Assembly: GCF_001014975.1 (NCBI RefSeq)
Contig: NZ_BBXA01000032.1
Span: 86,551 to 150,550, forward strand
Source: Novosphingobium sp. MD-1
Lineage (GTDB): Bacteria > Pseudomonadota > Alphaproteobacteria > Sphingomonadales > Sphingomonadaceae
Direction: 5' to 3'
DNA: 64,000 nucleotides
Shown here: piece after piece, positions 30,130-38,952 of the stretch
How positions within the stretch are numbered: the stretch's first letter is position 1
Layout: every line of letters starts with the position of its first letter
Translations under genes and position numbers: made by a program
The notes under the pieces: model-generated
Database searches by the model: none
What the model was told of the DNA's origin: nothing
What the model saw: the letters and a program-made list of their open reading frames with translations, nothing else

Positions 30130-32490
30130 TCAGGCGGCCGCGCCACCGCTGTGCTGCTGGTATGCGGGCGCGAACAGAGCGCGCGCATCTTCCGCCGGCA
30201 TCGGGCGGCCGAAATAATACCCCTGGATTTTCTTGCAGCCCAGCGCGCGGATTACCGCCAGTTGCTCCTCGGTCTCCACGCCTTCGGCCGTGGTCGACAT
30301 TTCCAGGCTGTCCGCCATGGCCACCACGGCGCGCACGATCGCCAGGCTTTCCGCGTTCTTCCGCGCCGCGCCCTGCACGAAGATGCGATCGACCTTGATT
30401 GTCGAGAACCGCATCTGCCGCAGGTATCCGAGCGAGGAATAGCCGGTACCGAAGTCATCCAGCGCCACGCCGCAGCCCAGCGCCATGATCCGCTGCAGGG
30501 TCGCCTGCGCGGTCGTGCCATCGCGCACGAAGATGCTTTCGGTGACTTCGATCTCCAGCCGGTGCGGCGGCAGCCCGCTGGCGGAAAGCGCGCTGACCAC
30601 CGTGTCCGCAAAGGCCGGATCGAGCAGCTGCTCGCCCGACACGTTCACCGCGATCTTGATCGGATCGGGCCAGCGCGCCGCTTCGAGGCAGGCCATGCGC
30701 AGCACCCATTCGCCGATCGGTACGATCAGCCGCGTGTCCTCGGCCAGCGGAATGAACTTGGCCGGGCTGATCATGCCGTGTTCGGCACTGTTCCAGCGCA
30801 GCAGCGCCTCGAAGCTCACCAGCTGTTCGCTCGTGGCATCAACCACGGGCTGATAGGTCAGGTGCAGTTCGTTCCGTTCCAGCGCGCGGCGCAGCGCGAA
30901 TTCCAGCTGCCGGCGTTCCTCGGCATGGGCATGAAGCGCGGGTTCGTAGTTGCAATGCGTCCCCCCGCCGCTGTCCTTCGCCCGGTAAAGCGCCAGATCG
31001 GCGTTGCGCATCAGCGTTTCCACGGTCGCCCCGTCGCGCGGTCCGATGGCGGAACCTACGCTCGCCCCCACATAGAGGGTGTGGCTGTCTACCTGATACG
31101 GCTGCGACAGCGCATGAATCACCGCCTGGGCGACATGGGCGATGCGATCCGTATCCGAAGCGTCGCGAAGGACGATGGCGAATTCGTCGCCGCCCAGCCG
31201 GCCGCACAGTTCGTTGTCGGTCATCAGCTTGCGCAACCGTTCGGAAACGAGCGCGAGCAACTGGTCGCCCACAAGATGCCCCAGCGTATCGTTGACGGCC
31301 TTGAAACGATCGAGGTCGATCATCAGGAACGCGCAACGCGTGCGCCACTTGTCGGCGTCCGCCATCGCTTCGCCCAGCGTGTCGGTCACCATCATCCGGT
31401 TGGGCAGACCGGTCAGCGTATCGTAGCTGGCGAGATAGGCGATCTTCTCGGAGCTTTCGCGCTGTTCGGTCACGTCCGAACCCACGCCGCGGAAGCCGGC
31501 GAAGCCACCATTCTCGTCGACCTTGGGAGATGCCGACAGCTCCCACCACCGGTGGCCACCATCGATGGTGACACGGACTATGAGGTTGGAGAAGCTTTCG
31601 CGCCGCTTCAGGCGTTCCGCCAGATCGTGCAGGCTGGAATGGAATTGCCCGCTATCCCACGAAGGCCCGGCGATCAGCTGGATCAGAGGCTTGCCATCTG
31701 CCTCGTCCGGCTCGCAGCCGAGCGCGAAGGCAAATCGCGGCGATGCGGCGCGGACCCGGCGGGCCGTATCGATCTGCCACAGCCAGTCCGCCCCGCCTTC
31801 CTCGAATTCGCGCAGCAGAAGCGAAACCACCTCGCCCTTTTCGGCCATGCCTGCTTCGGCCACGCGCGCGTTCAGGAACGCACGTGCCGCCTCGATCCTG
31901 CCGGCGGAAACGATCGTCACGAACGCCAGCGCCAGCCCGCCATTCACGACCTGACCGGACCACACGAACATGACCGCGCCGGTAATGCCCACGATGCCGC
32001 CAAATAGCAGCGGCGCCAGCGGCACCGCGGCCAGCGCATAGGCCATGCCGGCAATGATCACCGTCATCACCATCCACAGGGCCAGCCGGTCCACATGTCC
32101 GAACAGGGGAAACACAACCAGCGGCAGCGTCCAGATCAAGGCCAGCGCCACGATCAATAGCGCGTGGCGGACGATTTCCGGCCTGGTCAAACGGCGGCGG
32201 TCGGCGTCGGCCAGCCCCCGATCCAGGCGCATGCCCTGAAGCAGCACAGCGGCCAGGAGAACCATCCAGCCAAGGATGAAGAGAGGAGGCGTTGCCCCGA
32301 AACTCACGAAGGCAAGGAATAGCGCCGCCAGCACATTCATGCCGACTTTCACATACATACGGCGGAATGCGCTGAAATACTGATAGCCGCGCAGCCTTGC
32401 CCAATCGCCTTCGACCGGTTCGTCAAGGCCAAGAACGGCCATGACCGGCAGACTGCGGGGCAGTGTCTGAATCGAGAGCGACGGCGGCAT
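30130..32490 (-). CDS. Membrane-bound PAS-GGDEF-EAL cyclic di-GMP protein
   Basis: This 786-residue protein has an N-terminal membrane part with about six hydrophobic helices (residues 50-200) and a PAS-like segment (about 230-345). The GGDEF domain has an intact LGGDEF motif, and the C-terminal EAL domain has EALLRW and DDFGTGYSSLGYL. Both signatures look complete, so it could make and break cyclic di-GMP, which controls motility and surface growth. The ATG at 32490 is preferred to a GTG six bases upstream. It is transcribed away from the regulatory island and may be just outside it. Confidence 0.92.
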   Translation of the reverse strand: MPPSLSIQTLPRSLPVMAVLGLDEPVEGDWARLRGYQYFSAFRRMYVKVGMNVLAALFLAFVSFGATPPLFILGWMVLLAAVLLQGMRLDRGLADADRRRLTRPEIVRHALLIVALALIWTLPLVVFPLFGHVDRLALWMVMTVIIAGMAYALAAVPLAPLLFGGIVGITGAVMFVWSGQVVNGGLALAFVTIVSAGRIEAARAFLNARVAEAGMAEKGEVVSLLLREFEEGGADWLWQIDTARRVRAASPRFAFALGCEPDEADGKPLIQLIAGPSWDSGQFHSSLHDLAERLKRRESFSNLIVRVTIDGGHRWWELSASPKVDENGGFAGFRGVGSDVTEQRESSEKIAYLASYDTLTGLPNRMMVTDTLGEAMADADKWRTRCAFLMIDLDRFKAVNDTLGHLVGDQLLALVSERLRKLMTDNELCGRLGGDEFAIVLRDASDTDRIAHVAQAVIHALSQPYQVDSHTLYVGASVGSAIGPRDGATVETLMRNADLALYRAKDSGGGTHCNYEPALHAHAEERRQLEFALRRALERNELHLTYQPVVDATSEQLVSFEALLRWNSAEHGMISPAKFIPLAEDTRLIVPIGEWVLRMACLEAARWPDPIKIAVNVSGEQLLDPAFADTVVSALSASGLPPHRLEIEVTESIFVRDGTTAQATLQRIMALGCGVALDDFGTGYSSLGYLRQMRFSTIKVDRIFVQGAARKNAESLAIVRAVVAMADSLEMSTTAEGVETEEQLAVIRALGCKKIQGYYFGRPMPAEDARALFAPAYQQHSGGAAA

Positions 32491-32585
32491 TTGCACGCCT
32501 TCGCCTTACCGCGCAAACCTTGAACAATGGTAAGCGGGCGGGATGTTGCCGAGCCCACGGCAAACCCGGCGCGGTTCAGCCTGCC

Positions 32586-33098
32586 CTAATTCGTTTCGGT
32601 GAAGTCGAAGGAGCCGCGACCGACAGCGATCAAGGCCTCCATGTCGGCCATGTGACTCGTCGCCGGGGCCGCGCTCGGCAGAGCCCCGTCCGTGGTGACT
32701 ACCTGCGCTCCGCGCATGAGCGTGCGATGGACGGGGCAGTGATCGGCAATCTCCAGGAGCCGGGCTTTCCTCGCCGGATCAATGTCGGCATCGAACTCGA
32801 TCCTGCGCGTGAAAATATCCGGTGGGTTCGACGCCTCATCGCGGCGATGGCCGACAGCGGTGCACCTTACTTTGACATCCCAGCCTTTGCGCTCGGAATA
32901 GAGCTGTAGCGTCATCGTTGTGCAGGCCGCGAGCGCCGACGCCAGCAGTTGGTAGGGGCTTGGCCCGGATCCCAGGCCGCCAACCTCCACCGGCTCATCT
33001 GCCATGAAATGCGCGCCGCCGGCCGTGATCGCCAGCTGAAACCGCCCGCTGCCTGTCTTCTCCGCAATGGCTTCGTCGCGCTTCTCGTCAATCCTCAT
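32586..33098 (-). CDS. OsmC/Ohr-family peroxide-related protein
   Basis: This 170-residue protein has the OsmC fold. The first conserved Cys is in SALAACTTMTLQLYSERKGW and the second in IADHCPVHRTL. With both thiols it can reduce organic peroxides in the cytoplasm, usually with lipoyl or thiol partners. The segment GGLGSGPSPYQLL is typical. The ATG at 33098 has AAGGGTGAG upstream. It starts four bases after the end of the HisKA_2 kinase gene on the same strand, so kinase and OsmC form an operon. Confidence 0.9.
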   Translation of the reverse strand: MRIDEKRDEAIAEKTGSGRFQLAITAGGAHFMADEPVEVGGLGSGPSPYQLLASALAACTTMTLQLYSERKGWDVKVRCTAVGHRRDEASNPPDIFTRRIEFDADIDPARKARLLEIADHCPVHRTLMRGAQVVTTDGALPSAAPATSHMADMEALIAVGRGSFDFTETN

Positions 33099-33101
33099 CA
33101 C

Positions 33102-33818
33102 TCACCCTTTCGAACTCCAGGTTCCTGCGTGCTCTGCATCGAGAATCTCGCCAACCATTGTCATCGCGTTGCTACTCCGAGCTCGCCTTGGCTTGCTTCC
33201 CGTCCACATCATGAAACGGGTCCCCGGGTAGCACGCCTCCCATGCATGCTGACCACCCAGCTTCTTACAGACAGCCTGGATGATGTGCGAACCCAGTCCG
33301 CGCTCTCCGCCATTGAGGTGACCAATGCCAACACCATCGTCCTCGACCGCCAGACGCCAGTCTCCGGATGGCGTTGCGTCGAAAAGGATGCGTACCTCGC
33401 CGGGATCGTCCACGCGGTAGGCGTGCTTGCAGGCATTTCCCACCAACTCGCTCACCATGATCGCGAAAGCGGCGGCATGTTCGTTGGGAAGGTCAAAGTC
33501 GTCGGCTTTGACCGTGATTGTCCGGCGGTCCCGGCCATCGGAAACCAGGGCGCGGAGGGAATCGCCCAGTTCATCGAGGAAAACGCCGAGATTGACGGTC
33601 TCCGCCAGGGGTTCGCGGTACAGCGCCCGGTGGACGCTGGCCACGGCGTGAATCCTGCGCTGCGTTGCCGCCAACACGATCGCTGCCTGCGGGTCGGAGA
33701 CGGTGCGCCCATCGAGTTCGACGATCGCGGCGATGAGCGCGAGATTGTTCGCGATCCGATGGTTCATCTCGGAATCCGCCAAGACCTCCCCCGAAGGATG
33801 CAGCATGCTCGGGTTCAT
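33102..33818 (-). CDS. HisKA_2/HWE-type sensor histidine kinase without a sensor domain
   Basis: This 238-residue kinase has the phospho-acceptor helix EMNHRIANNLALIAAIV, an N-box SELVGNACKHAYRV, a G1 box DDGVGI and a G2-like GLGSHII. It has no membrane or PAS domain, so it must be soluble and take its input from a partner. The ATG at 33818 has AGGAAC upstream; the open frame beyond it looks random. The next gene is osmC, four bases away. A match to the ATACC-N2-GGTAT box (33999-34010) lies 181 bases before the start. Cognate receivers may be the stand-alone ones in this island. Confidence 0.85.
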   Translation of the reverse strand: MNPSMLHPSGEVLADSEMNHRIANNLALIAAIVELDGRTVSDPQAAIVLAATQRRIHAVASVHRALYREPLAETVNLGVFLDELGDSLRALVSDGRDRRTITVKADDFDLPNEHAAAFAIMVSELVGNACKHAYRVDDPGEVRILFDATPSGDWRLAVEDDGVGIGHLNGGERGLGSHIIQAVCKKLGGQHAWEACYPGTRFMMWTGSKPRRARSSNAMTMVGEILDAEHAGTWSSKG

Positions 33819-33998
33819 TGTGCGTTCCTCCACTCTCACCCGCACCACGGGTCGAGGACCTGGCGAGGACGGTTCGCCTCCGGCGATCCGAAAACTTCGT
33901 GTCGCTGGCGCTACCTTTCCCGTGCGGGTGGTGCTCACTGCAAGCAATGTAGCCGCGAAGGGGAAGCGATGGGACCGTCCTACCGGATCAGGGCGCTC

Positions 33999-34010
33999 AT
34001 ACATTGGTAT
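33999..34010. promoter_or_regulatory. Island box 1 (ATACATTGGTAT)
   Basis: One mismatch to the palindrome ATACC-N2-GGTAT. It lies in the gap upstream of the HK1-osmC operon (minus strand), 181 bases before the kinase start and 22 bases after the flavoprotein gene ends. Confidence 0.5.
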
Positions 34011-34031
34011 TGCGAACTTCGCGTCCTGACT

Positions 34032-35657
34032 CTAGCGACCGAGGCTCGGATTGAGAAAGTCCCAGACCTGGGAGATCACCACCGATCCCTCGCCCACCGA
34101 AGACGCGACACGTTTGACCGAGCGGGCCCGCACGTCGCCTACGGCAAAGATGCCCGGACAGGAGGTCGCGTAGGACGATGCGGCGCCAGCGGCATCGCCC
34201 GTGACGACGAAACCTTTGTCATCGAGTGACACCAGCCCCGACAGCCAGTCCGTGTTGGGCGCAGCTCCGACCATCACGAAGAGTGAGCAAGCATCCACCA
34301 CCCTCTCATCCCCGCTGACGACATCCCGTATAGAAATTCTCTCCAGACGCTCGTCCCCTTCGAGGGAGACGACCTCGGCGCCGTAATCGATCGTGATCGC
34401 CGGATCCGCCTCCAGCCTGCTCGACAGATAGCTGGACATGGACGCCGCAAGGGAGCTTCCGCGGACCAGCACCCTCACGCTGCGCGCCGAACGGCTGAGA
34501 TACATGGCGGCCTGCCCGGCGGAATTTCCCCCACCGATCACGACGACGTCACCGCCATGACAGCTGCGCGCCTCGTTCTCCGTCGCCGCATAGTAGACGC
34601 CGGCTCCCTCGAGTTGGGCGAGACCGCGGATTGGGAGGCGTCGATACTGTACGCCGGTCGCGACCACTACCGCCCTCGCGCGGACAGCTTGCCCGCTGTC
34701 GAACGTGGCGCAGAAGTCGCCGTCGTCGAGACGCTCGAGAAGGGATACGCGCCTTGGAACAACGAAGCGGGTTCCGAACTTCATCGCCTGGACTTCGCCA
34801 CGCCAGACAAGGTCTGCGCCCGAAATCCCGGTCGGGAACCCCATGTAGTTCTCGATGCGGCTGGAGGTGCCGGCCTGCCCCCCGACCGCGGTGTCCTCGA
34901 CCACCAGGGCGCTCAGACCCTCCGCGCCAGCATAGACACCCGCCGCGACGCCGGCAGGGCCACCCCCGATGATGACGACGTCGAACACCTCGTCATCGAC
35001 CAGTTCACGGCCGATACCGAGCAGGCGAGCGACACGTTCTGGCGTCGGATCCTCGATGACTGTCCGCCCGAATATCACCATCGGCTCCGTTGAGGTACTC
35101 GAACAGCTGCGTGCCGCCAGGACCGCTTCGTCGCTGCCAGGCACGAGCGAAGTGAAAGGGATGCGATTCCGGCTCGCGAAGTCCGCGATCCTGCGGATCG
35201 CCCGGTCCCTGTCTTCCCCGATGAGAATGAGAGCGCCATCCCGGGTGTCGAGCTGACGGCGGCGTCGCGCGGCGAAAACCGTGATGATGATGTCCGACAT
35301 CTCCGGGATGTGCGCCATCAGGCCCAGCATCGTCTGCCGATCGACTTCGATGACCCGTGTCGGCTGCGCGGTCCTCAACAGCATCGACCAGTTGCCGCCG
35401 TCCAGAAACGCGATCTCGCCCATGAACTGTGTCGGGCCGAGTGTGGATGGAAGGTGGCGCTCATTGGTGAGCGGGTTGACCACCTCGATCTCGCCCTCAA
35501 GGACATAGATGAAACGGTCCGCGGGTTCACCGGGCCGCGCGACGAAGACGCCCCTCGGATACTCCCTCACCACTCCCGATTTGCGGAGAGCCTCTACATG
35601 AGCAGCCAGAAGCGGCGTCCGCTGCATCTCCTGCAGATCTCTTCCGATTGTCTCCAT
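34032..35657 (-). CDS. cNMP-binding-domain / thioredoxin-reductase-like flavoprotein
   Basis: This 541-residue fusion has a cyclic-nucleotide-binding-type domain (about 15-135; MGEIAFLDGGNWSMLLRTAQPTRVIEVD), a receiver-like linker and a thioredoxin-reductase-type part from about residue 225. The FAD loop is VVIIGGGPAGVAAGVYA and the NAD(P)H loop VVVIGGGNSAGQAAMYLSR. The redox CxxC of true thioredoxin reductases is absent; the equivalent stretch is ATENEARSC with a single Cys. It may relay redox or nucleotide signals rather than reduce thioredoxin. It follows the receiver gene by 47 bases on the same strand, so the two are probably one operon. Confidence 0.88.
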   Translation of the reverse strand: METIGRDLQEMQRTPLLAAHVEALRKSGVVREYPRGVFVARPGEPADRFIYVLEGEIEVVNPLTNERHLPSTLGPTQFMGEIAFLDGGNWSMLLRTAQPTRVIEVDRQTMLGLMAHIPEMSDIIITVFAARRRRQLDTRDGALILIGEDRDRAIRRIADFASRNRIPFTSLVPGSDEAVLAARSCSSTSTEPMVIFGRTVIEDPTPERVARLLGIGRELVDDEVFDVVIIGGGPAGVAAGVYAGAEGLSALVVEDTAVGGQAGTSSRIENYMGFPTGISGADLVWRGEVQAMKFGTRFVVPRRVSLLERLDDGDFCATFDSGQAVRARAVVVATGVQYRRLPIRGLAQLEGAGVYYAATENEARSCHGGDVVVIGGGNSAGQAAMYLSRSARSVRVLVRGSSLAASMSSYLSSRLEADPAITIDYGAEVVSLEGDERLERISIRDVVSGDERVVDACSLFVMVGAAPNTDWLSGLVSLDDKGFVVTGDAAGAASSYATSCPGIFAVGDVRARSVKRVASSVGEGSVVISQVWDFLNPSLGR

Positions 35658-35704
35658 GATGATTCAATTCCACGTTGAGAAAGGGATACCCAATGGCGAT
35701 TACC

Positions 35705-36091
35705 CTACAAGTCGCCTGCCAGGATACGCTCGATGCAGTCGATCAACTCGTCTGGGTCGAATGGCTTTCGCATGAAGCAACGGACGCCTTGCGCGATCGC
35801 TTGCTGCTTCACCTCCGGGCTCGGAAACGCCGTGATCAGTATCAGCGGCACGGCCTCTTTACCGAGTATCTTCGCCAGCTCCAGACCGCTTGTCCCCGGC
35901 ATCTGTACATCGCTGATAACGAGATCGAACCGCCGATCTCGGTCAGCAAGAAAGATATCCGCAGAGCCGAAGGTCATGGCGTGGATGCCCATGCTCTCGA
36001 TGAGACTTCCGAGCGCCGACGAAACGTCCTCGTCATCATCGACGACCGCTATCAACCGCGGCGACCCATTGGGCGGTGACGATTCAACCAA
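35705..36091 (-). CDS. Stand-alone response-regulator receiver
   Basis: This protein of about 128 residues contains only a CheY-like receiver. It has the acidic pocket VVDDDEDV, the phosphorylated Asp in LVISDVQMPG, Thr/Ser in LITAFPS and Lys in MRKPFDPDEL. No output domain follows, so it probably acts as a phosphate shuttle or sink. A TTG at 36091 has AAGGGAGA six to eight bases upstream; the only ATG (36124) has no ribosome site, so I prefer the TTG. A perfect ATACC-N2-GGTAT box lies 121 bases before it. The flavoprotein gene follows. It resembles the receiver at 44283-44657. Confidence 0.83.
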   Translation of the reverse strand: MVESSPPNGSPRLIAVVDDDEDVSSALGSLIESMGIHAMTFGSADIFLADRDRRFDLVISDVQMPGTSGLELAKILGKEAVPLILITAFPSPEVKQQAIAQGVRCFMRKPFDPDELIDCIERILAGDL

Positions 36092-36211
36092 AAGACGGTC
36101 TCCCTTTATACTCGACCATCTCATGCCGGATCGAATCGACAAGAAGCACTGCGCCGGCGTCAGCCGTCGTCATCGGAGCATCGTACAACGCCTGGCCCGT
36201 TCAGTTGAACC

Positions 36212-36223
36212 ATACCGTGGTAT
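36212..36223. promoter_or_regulatory. Island box 2 (ATACCGTGGTAT)
   Basis: A perfect match to the palindrome ATACC-N2-GGTAT, in the gap upstream of the receiver-flavoprotein operon and just after the end of the first AraC gene. Confidence 0.6.
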
Positions 36224-36270
36224 TGGCGCCACGGTGGCACCGGTCAGGGGATCCCCGTTCAGCCTTGCTT

Positions 36271-37170
36271 TCACGACTTATGCGCGTGGCGAAATTCCGA
36301 TGGTGTCATTCCAACTTCGCGTCTGAAGCTCGTCGAGAAATGCTGTGCGTGGCTGAATCCGCAGGCGAGCGCCACCTCTGTTATCGAAACGTGCTCGTGG
36401 GCGAGCATCTCCTTCGCGCGGGATATGCGGCGCTCCTGAACGAAGCGAGCCGGCGTCTTTCCGGTTGAGGTTTGAAAGGCACGAGCGAAGTGCCGAATAC
36501 TCAGCCCGACGATGCCAGCGAGTTCGTTGAGACTGATGATCTCATGAAGCCGGCTGTGGACGTATTCCTCGACTCGCCGGAGCGCTGGCGCCGGGATACC
36601 GCCCTTGACGATTGTCGGCTTGTGGACACCGTCCATTATGCGACGAATGCGAGCGACAGCCTGCAGCGCCCACCCCTCCGCCATCAGGCTGTAGGTTGCA
36701 TCGTCACGCCAACCAAACAGTTCCTTCACGCTCCTCTCCAAGGGTTGGTCCGTGAAGCTGGCAAGCGGTTGAGAGAGCGTGAAGCGGCCTCTGTCCTCGA
36801 ACAGGGACAAGTCGATGAAGGCAGCGCGGTACTGCGTCGTCGGGTGGCAATAGAATTCGCCGGAAGCCTTCAGTTCCGGGGGGATGAGAGTGAGACTCCC
36901 GGAAGCTCGCTCGGTCTCGACCCGCGAGCCTCCGATATCGAGCGCGTAACGCTGAAAGCCCGCATCCCAACAATAGAGAGCGACACGGGGTTGCCGGAGC
37001 AGCCAGCTTATCGGTTCCCGGGAATGGCGTGTCAGCGATTCGATGCGAACCGATGGCGAATCCTTGGGCACCAGAGACACGGTTCCGCTGACATCGCGAT
37101 AGTAGTCGCTTCCCCCGGCGTTGTGGATGCTGTCCTCAGAAGACCTTGATGAGCCCGCGCTGTCAGTCAC
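36271..37170 (-). CDS. AraC-family transcriptional regulator 1
   Basis: This protein of about 299 residues has an N-terminal ligand domain (about 30-190) and a C-terminal double helix-turn-helix: ISLNELAGIVGLSIRHFARAFQ and VSITEVALACGFSHAQHFS, ending GMTPSEFRHAHKS. No ATG occurs near the expected start. The GTG at 37170 begins the region that matches its paralogue at 37963-38850 and has AGG about ten bases upstream. It is divergent from a 108-residue unknown gene across 137 bases. Unlike the other two AraC genes, it has no visible ATACC-N2-GGTAT box upstream. Confidence 0.85.
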   Translation of the reverse strand: MTDSAGSSRSSEDSIHNAGGSDYYRDVSGTVSLVPKDSPSVRIESLTRHSREPISWLLRQPRVALYCWDAGFQRYALDIGGSRVETERASGSLTLIPPELKASGEFYCHPTTQYRAAFIDLSLFEDRGRFTLSQPLASFTDQPLERSVKELFGWRDDATYSLMAEGWALQAVARIRRIMDGVHKPTIVKGGIPAPALRRVEEYVHSRLHEIISLNELAGIVGLSIRHFARAFQTSTGKTPARFVQERRISRAKEMLAHEHVSITEVALACGFSHAQHFSTSFRREVGMTPSEFRHAHKS

Positions 37171-37307
37171 CGCAGACAACCTGTTGGCGATCGCCACTCG
37201 GTCCGCTCCGCGCTTTCTGTCCGTTTCGCGTATGTCGTGTCCTTGTTCTGCAATTCGCTCGCCAAGGGGGATGCTATCCAGACAGTCGAAACAAGGAGAC
37301 CACGACG

Positions 37308-37634
37308 ATGGAAATGATAGCCCTGCCGCCGATCTCCGAAGCGAACCTGAACTTCGATCTCGAGACGGCGAACGGGATGGACCGGCTGATCGCAGTATCC
37401 CATCACGTCCAGCAGAAGGTTTGCGCCACGGTGCTCCAGTCCTCTCTGATCGAGCAGCTTCTCGATCGGCCCGAACTGGATGTTGCAAGTGTACGGCATC
37501 TTTTGAAACGCATCATGGACGTAAGCTACACCGCCTCGTCCGCCGTGAGCGAACTGCAGGAATTGGTGCTCGAGCATCTCGGCGGCCAAGATCGCGGAGC
37601 GACCTTTCCGTTGTGCGACGCCCGCGCGGCATGA
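37308..37634 (+). CDS. Small protein of unknown function, divergent from AraC 1
   Basis: This 108-residue protein is not recognised. It has a strong AAGGAGA site six bases before the ATG at 37308, and an intrinsic terminator 144 bases after its stop, both signs of a real gene. It looks mostly helical and soluble, with no signal peptide: residues 20-75 read as two or three amphipathic helices (VSHHVQQKVCATVLQSSLIE; SVRHLLKRIMDVSYTASSAV). It contains two Cys. Its placement opposite an AraC regulator suggests it is that regulator's target. No enzyme motif is visible. Confidence 0.7.
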   Translation: MEMIALPPISEANLNFDLETANGMDRLIAVSHHVQQKVCATVLQSSLIEQLLDRPELDVASVRHLLKRIMDVSYTASSAVSELQELVLEHLGGQDRGATFPLCDARAA

Positions 37635-37777
37635 TCCCGAGGGACCGCCAGGGCCGCTAGACTTGCTGCTCGATCGGCGCCCCCGATGCCAGAATGCTCT
37701 GGTGGGATAGAACGCATCGCCGCGCGCACCGGCTGGGATAGCTGCCGCCATCTAACCGCCACTCAACTCATGCTGTG

Positions 37778-37804
37778 AAGCGCCTTCGGGGAAGGCGCTT
37801 TTTG
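37778..37804 (+). terminator. Intrinsic terminator
   Basis: A perfect 10-bp stem (AAGCGCCTTC/GAAGGCGCTT, 37778-37787 with 37791-37800) with a GGG loop runs into a T stretch. It ends the transcript of the small gene at 37308-37634. Confidence 0.85.
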
Positions 37805-37892
37805 AAGTCCAAACCAATCATCGATGCGGTCGTGTCGCAGCATGATCCACCCCCGACCATGCTTTCGCATCGCGCGCTGAGCCGAACATCCC

Positions 37893-37904
37893 ATAACATG
37901 GTAT
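37893..37904. promoter_or_regulatory. Island box 3, orphan (ATAACATGGTAT)
   Basis: One mismatch to ATACC-N2-GGTAT. It lies between a terminator and the 3' end of AraC 2, so no annotated gene starts next to it. It could serve a small or antisense RNA, or be chance. Nothing else is recognisable in the 328-base gap 37635-37962. Confidence 0.35.
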
Positions 37905-37962
37905 GGGTCCATCCCCCAAGAACTCCTGAGGAAGACGCGCGCCTGTCGCAATGGGAAGGCGG

Positions 37963-38850
37963 TCAGACCGCGTCGCATCGCCCCCCATTCGCCTGCCGGA
38001 ACTCTGTCGGCGTCATGCCGGTTGAACGCTGGAAGCTGTTGGAGAAGTGCTGGGCGTGGGAGAAGCCGCAGGCATACGCGACATCCGTCATCGAGAACCC
38101 CGGCATGGCCAACATCTCGCGAGCCCGCCCCAATCGCCGGTCGTGGATGTAGCGCGCGGGTGTCTTGCCCTTGCTCGCCTGGAAGCTGCGCGCGAAGTGA
38201 CGGATGCTCAGGCCGGCGATGGCGGCAAGCTCGTGGAGCGTGATGCTCTCCTGGATGCGGTGTTCGATATAATCGGTGACCATTTTAAGCCGAGCCGGCG
38301 CCAGCCCGCCACTTCGTGCTCCCCCCGGTTTCCTATCTCCCAGTTTCGCACGCAACCGTGCCACGCACTGCAGGGCCCACCCTTCGGCCATCAGCGGGAA
38401 AGTCGGGTCATGACTCCATCCTCCAAGCTCCGACATCCCCCACTGCAGGGTGGTATCCTCGAACCCTACCAGCGGGCGTTCGAACAGCGCACGGTCACTT
38501 GCGCTGAGAAAGTCGATTTCGATGTACGCAATGCTGTAGCGGAAGCGGTCCCCGACGGCGTGGAACTCTCCACGCACCTCCTCAGCAGCGGGAAGCAAGG
38601 CGAAGACGCTACGCTGCGGCCTTGACACGTTGCTGACCTCACCAGCCACGTCGACGCTGAAGTGCCGATATCCGGCATCGAACATGAAGAGCGAAAGGCA
38701 GGACTGACGGTAGCGGCCTACGACGGGTTCGTCGCTGACGCGATCGACCTTTTCAAGCCGTAGCGAAGGCGACGCTCGGATGGTCACATGCGCCTTGCCA
38801 TTCACATGCCTGTAGAACTCAGGATTTTCCGGTTCCCGCGAAATCACCAT
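37963..38850 (-). CDS. AraC-family transcriptional regulator 2
   Basis: This 295-residue protein is a clear paralogue of AraC 1. It shares LMAEGWALQ-VAR in the ligand domain, LSIRHFAR-FQ in the first helix-turn-helix and ACGFSHAQHFS in the second, with the same GMTP-EFR end. The start is ATG 38850. An ATACC-N2-GGTAT-type box (one mismatch) lies 39 bases before the start, so its expression is probably controlled by the island regulator. Ligand and targets are unknown. Confidence 0.9.
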   Translation of the reverse strand: MVISREPENPEFYRHVNGKAHVTIRASPSLRLEKVDRVSDEPVVGRYRQSCLSLFMFDAGYRHFSVDVAGEVSNVSRPQRSVFALLPAAEEVRGEFHAVGDRFRYSIAYIEIDFLSASDRALFERPLVGFEDTTLQWGMSELGGWSHDPTFPLMAEGWALQCVARLRAKLGDRKPGGARSGGLAPARLKMVTDYIEHRIQESITLHELAAIAGLSIRHFARSFQASKGKTPARYIHDRRLGRAREMLAMPGFSMTDVAYACGFSHAQHFSNSFQRSTGMTPTEFRQANGGRCDAV

Positions 38851-38888
38851 CGACGGAACCTGTCAGCCACACTTTGTAAGGTCGACCT

Positions 38889-38900
38889 ATACCCTGGTAG
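38889..38900. promoter_or_regulatory. Island box 4 (ATACCCTGGTAG)
   Basis: One mismatch (last base) to ATACC-N2-GGTAT. It lies 39 bases upstream of the AraC 2 start, close to where a promoter should be. Confidence 0.5.
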
Positions 38901-38952
38901 TGGCGCGGCGCGATCGAGATGATCGAGCGGACACGACCGAACCGACACGCCG

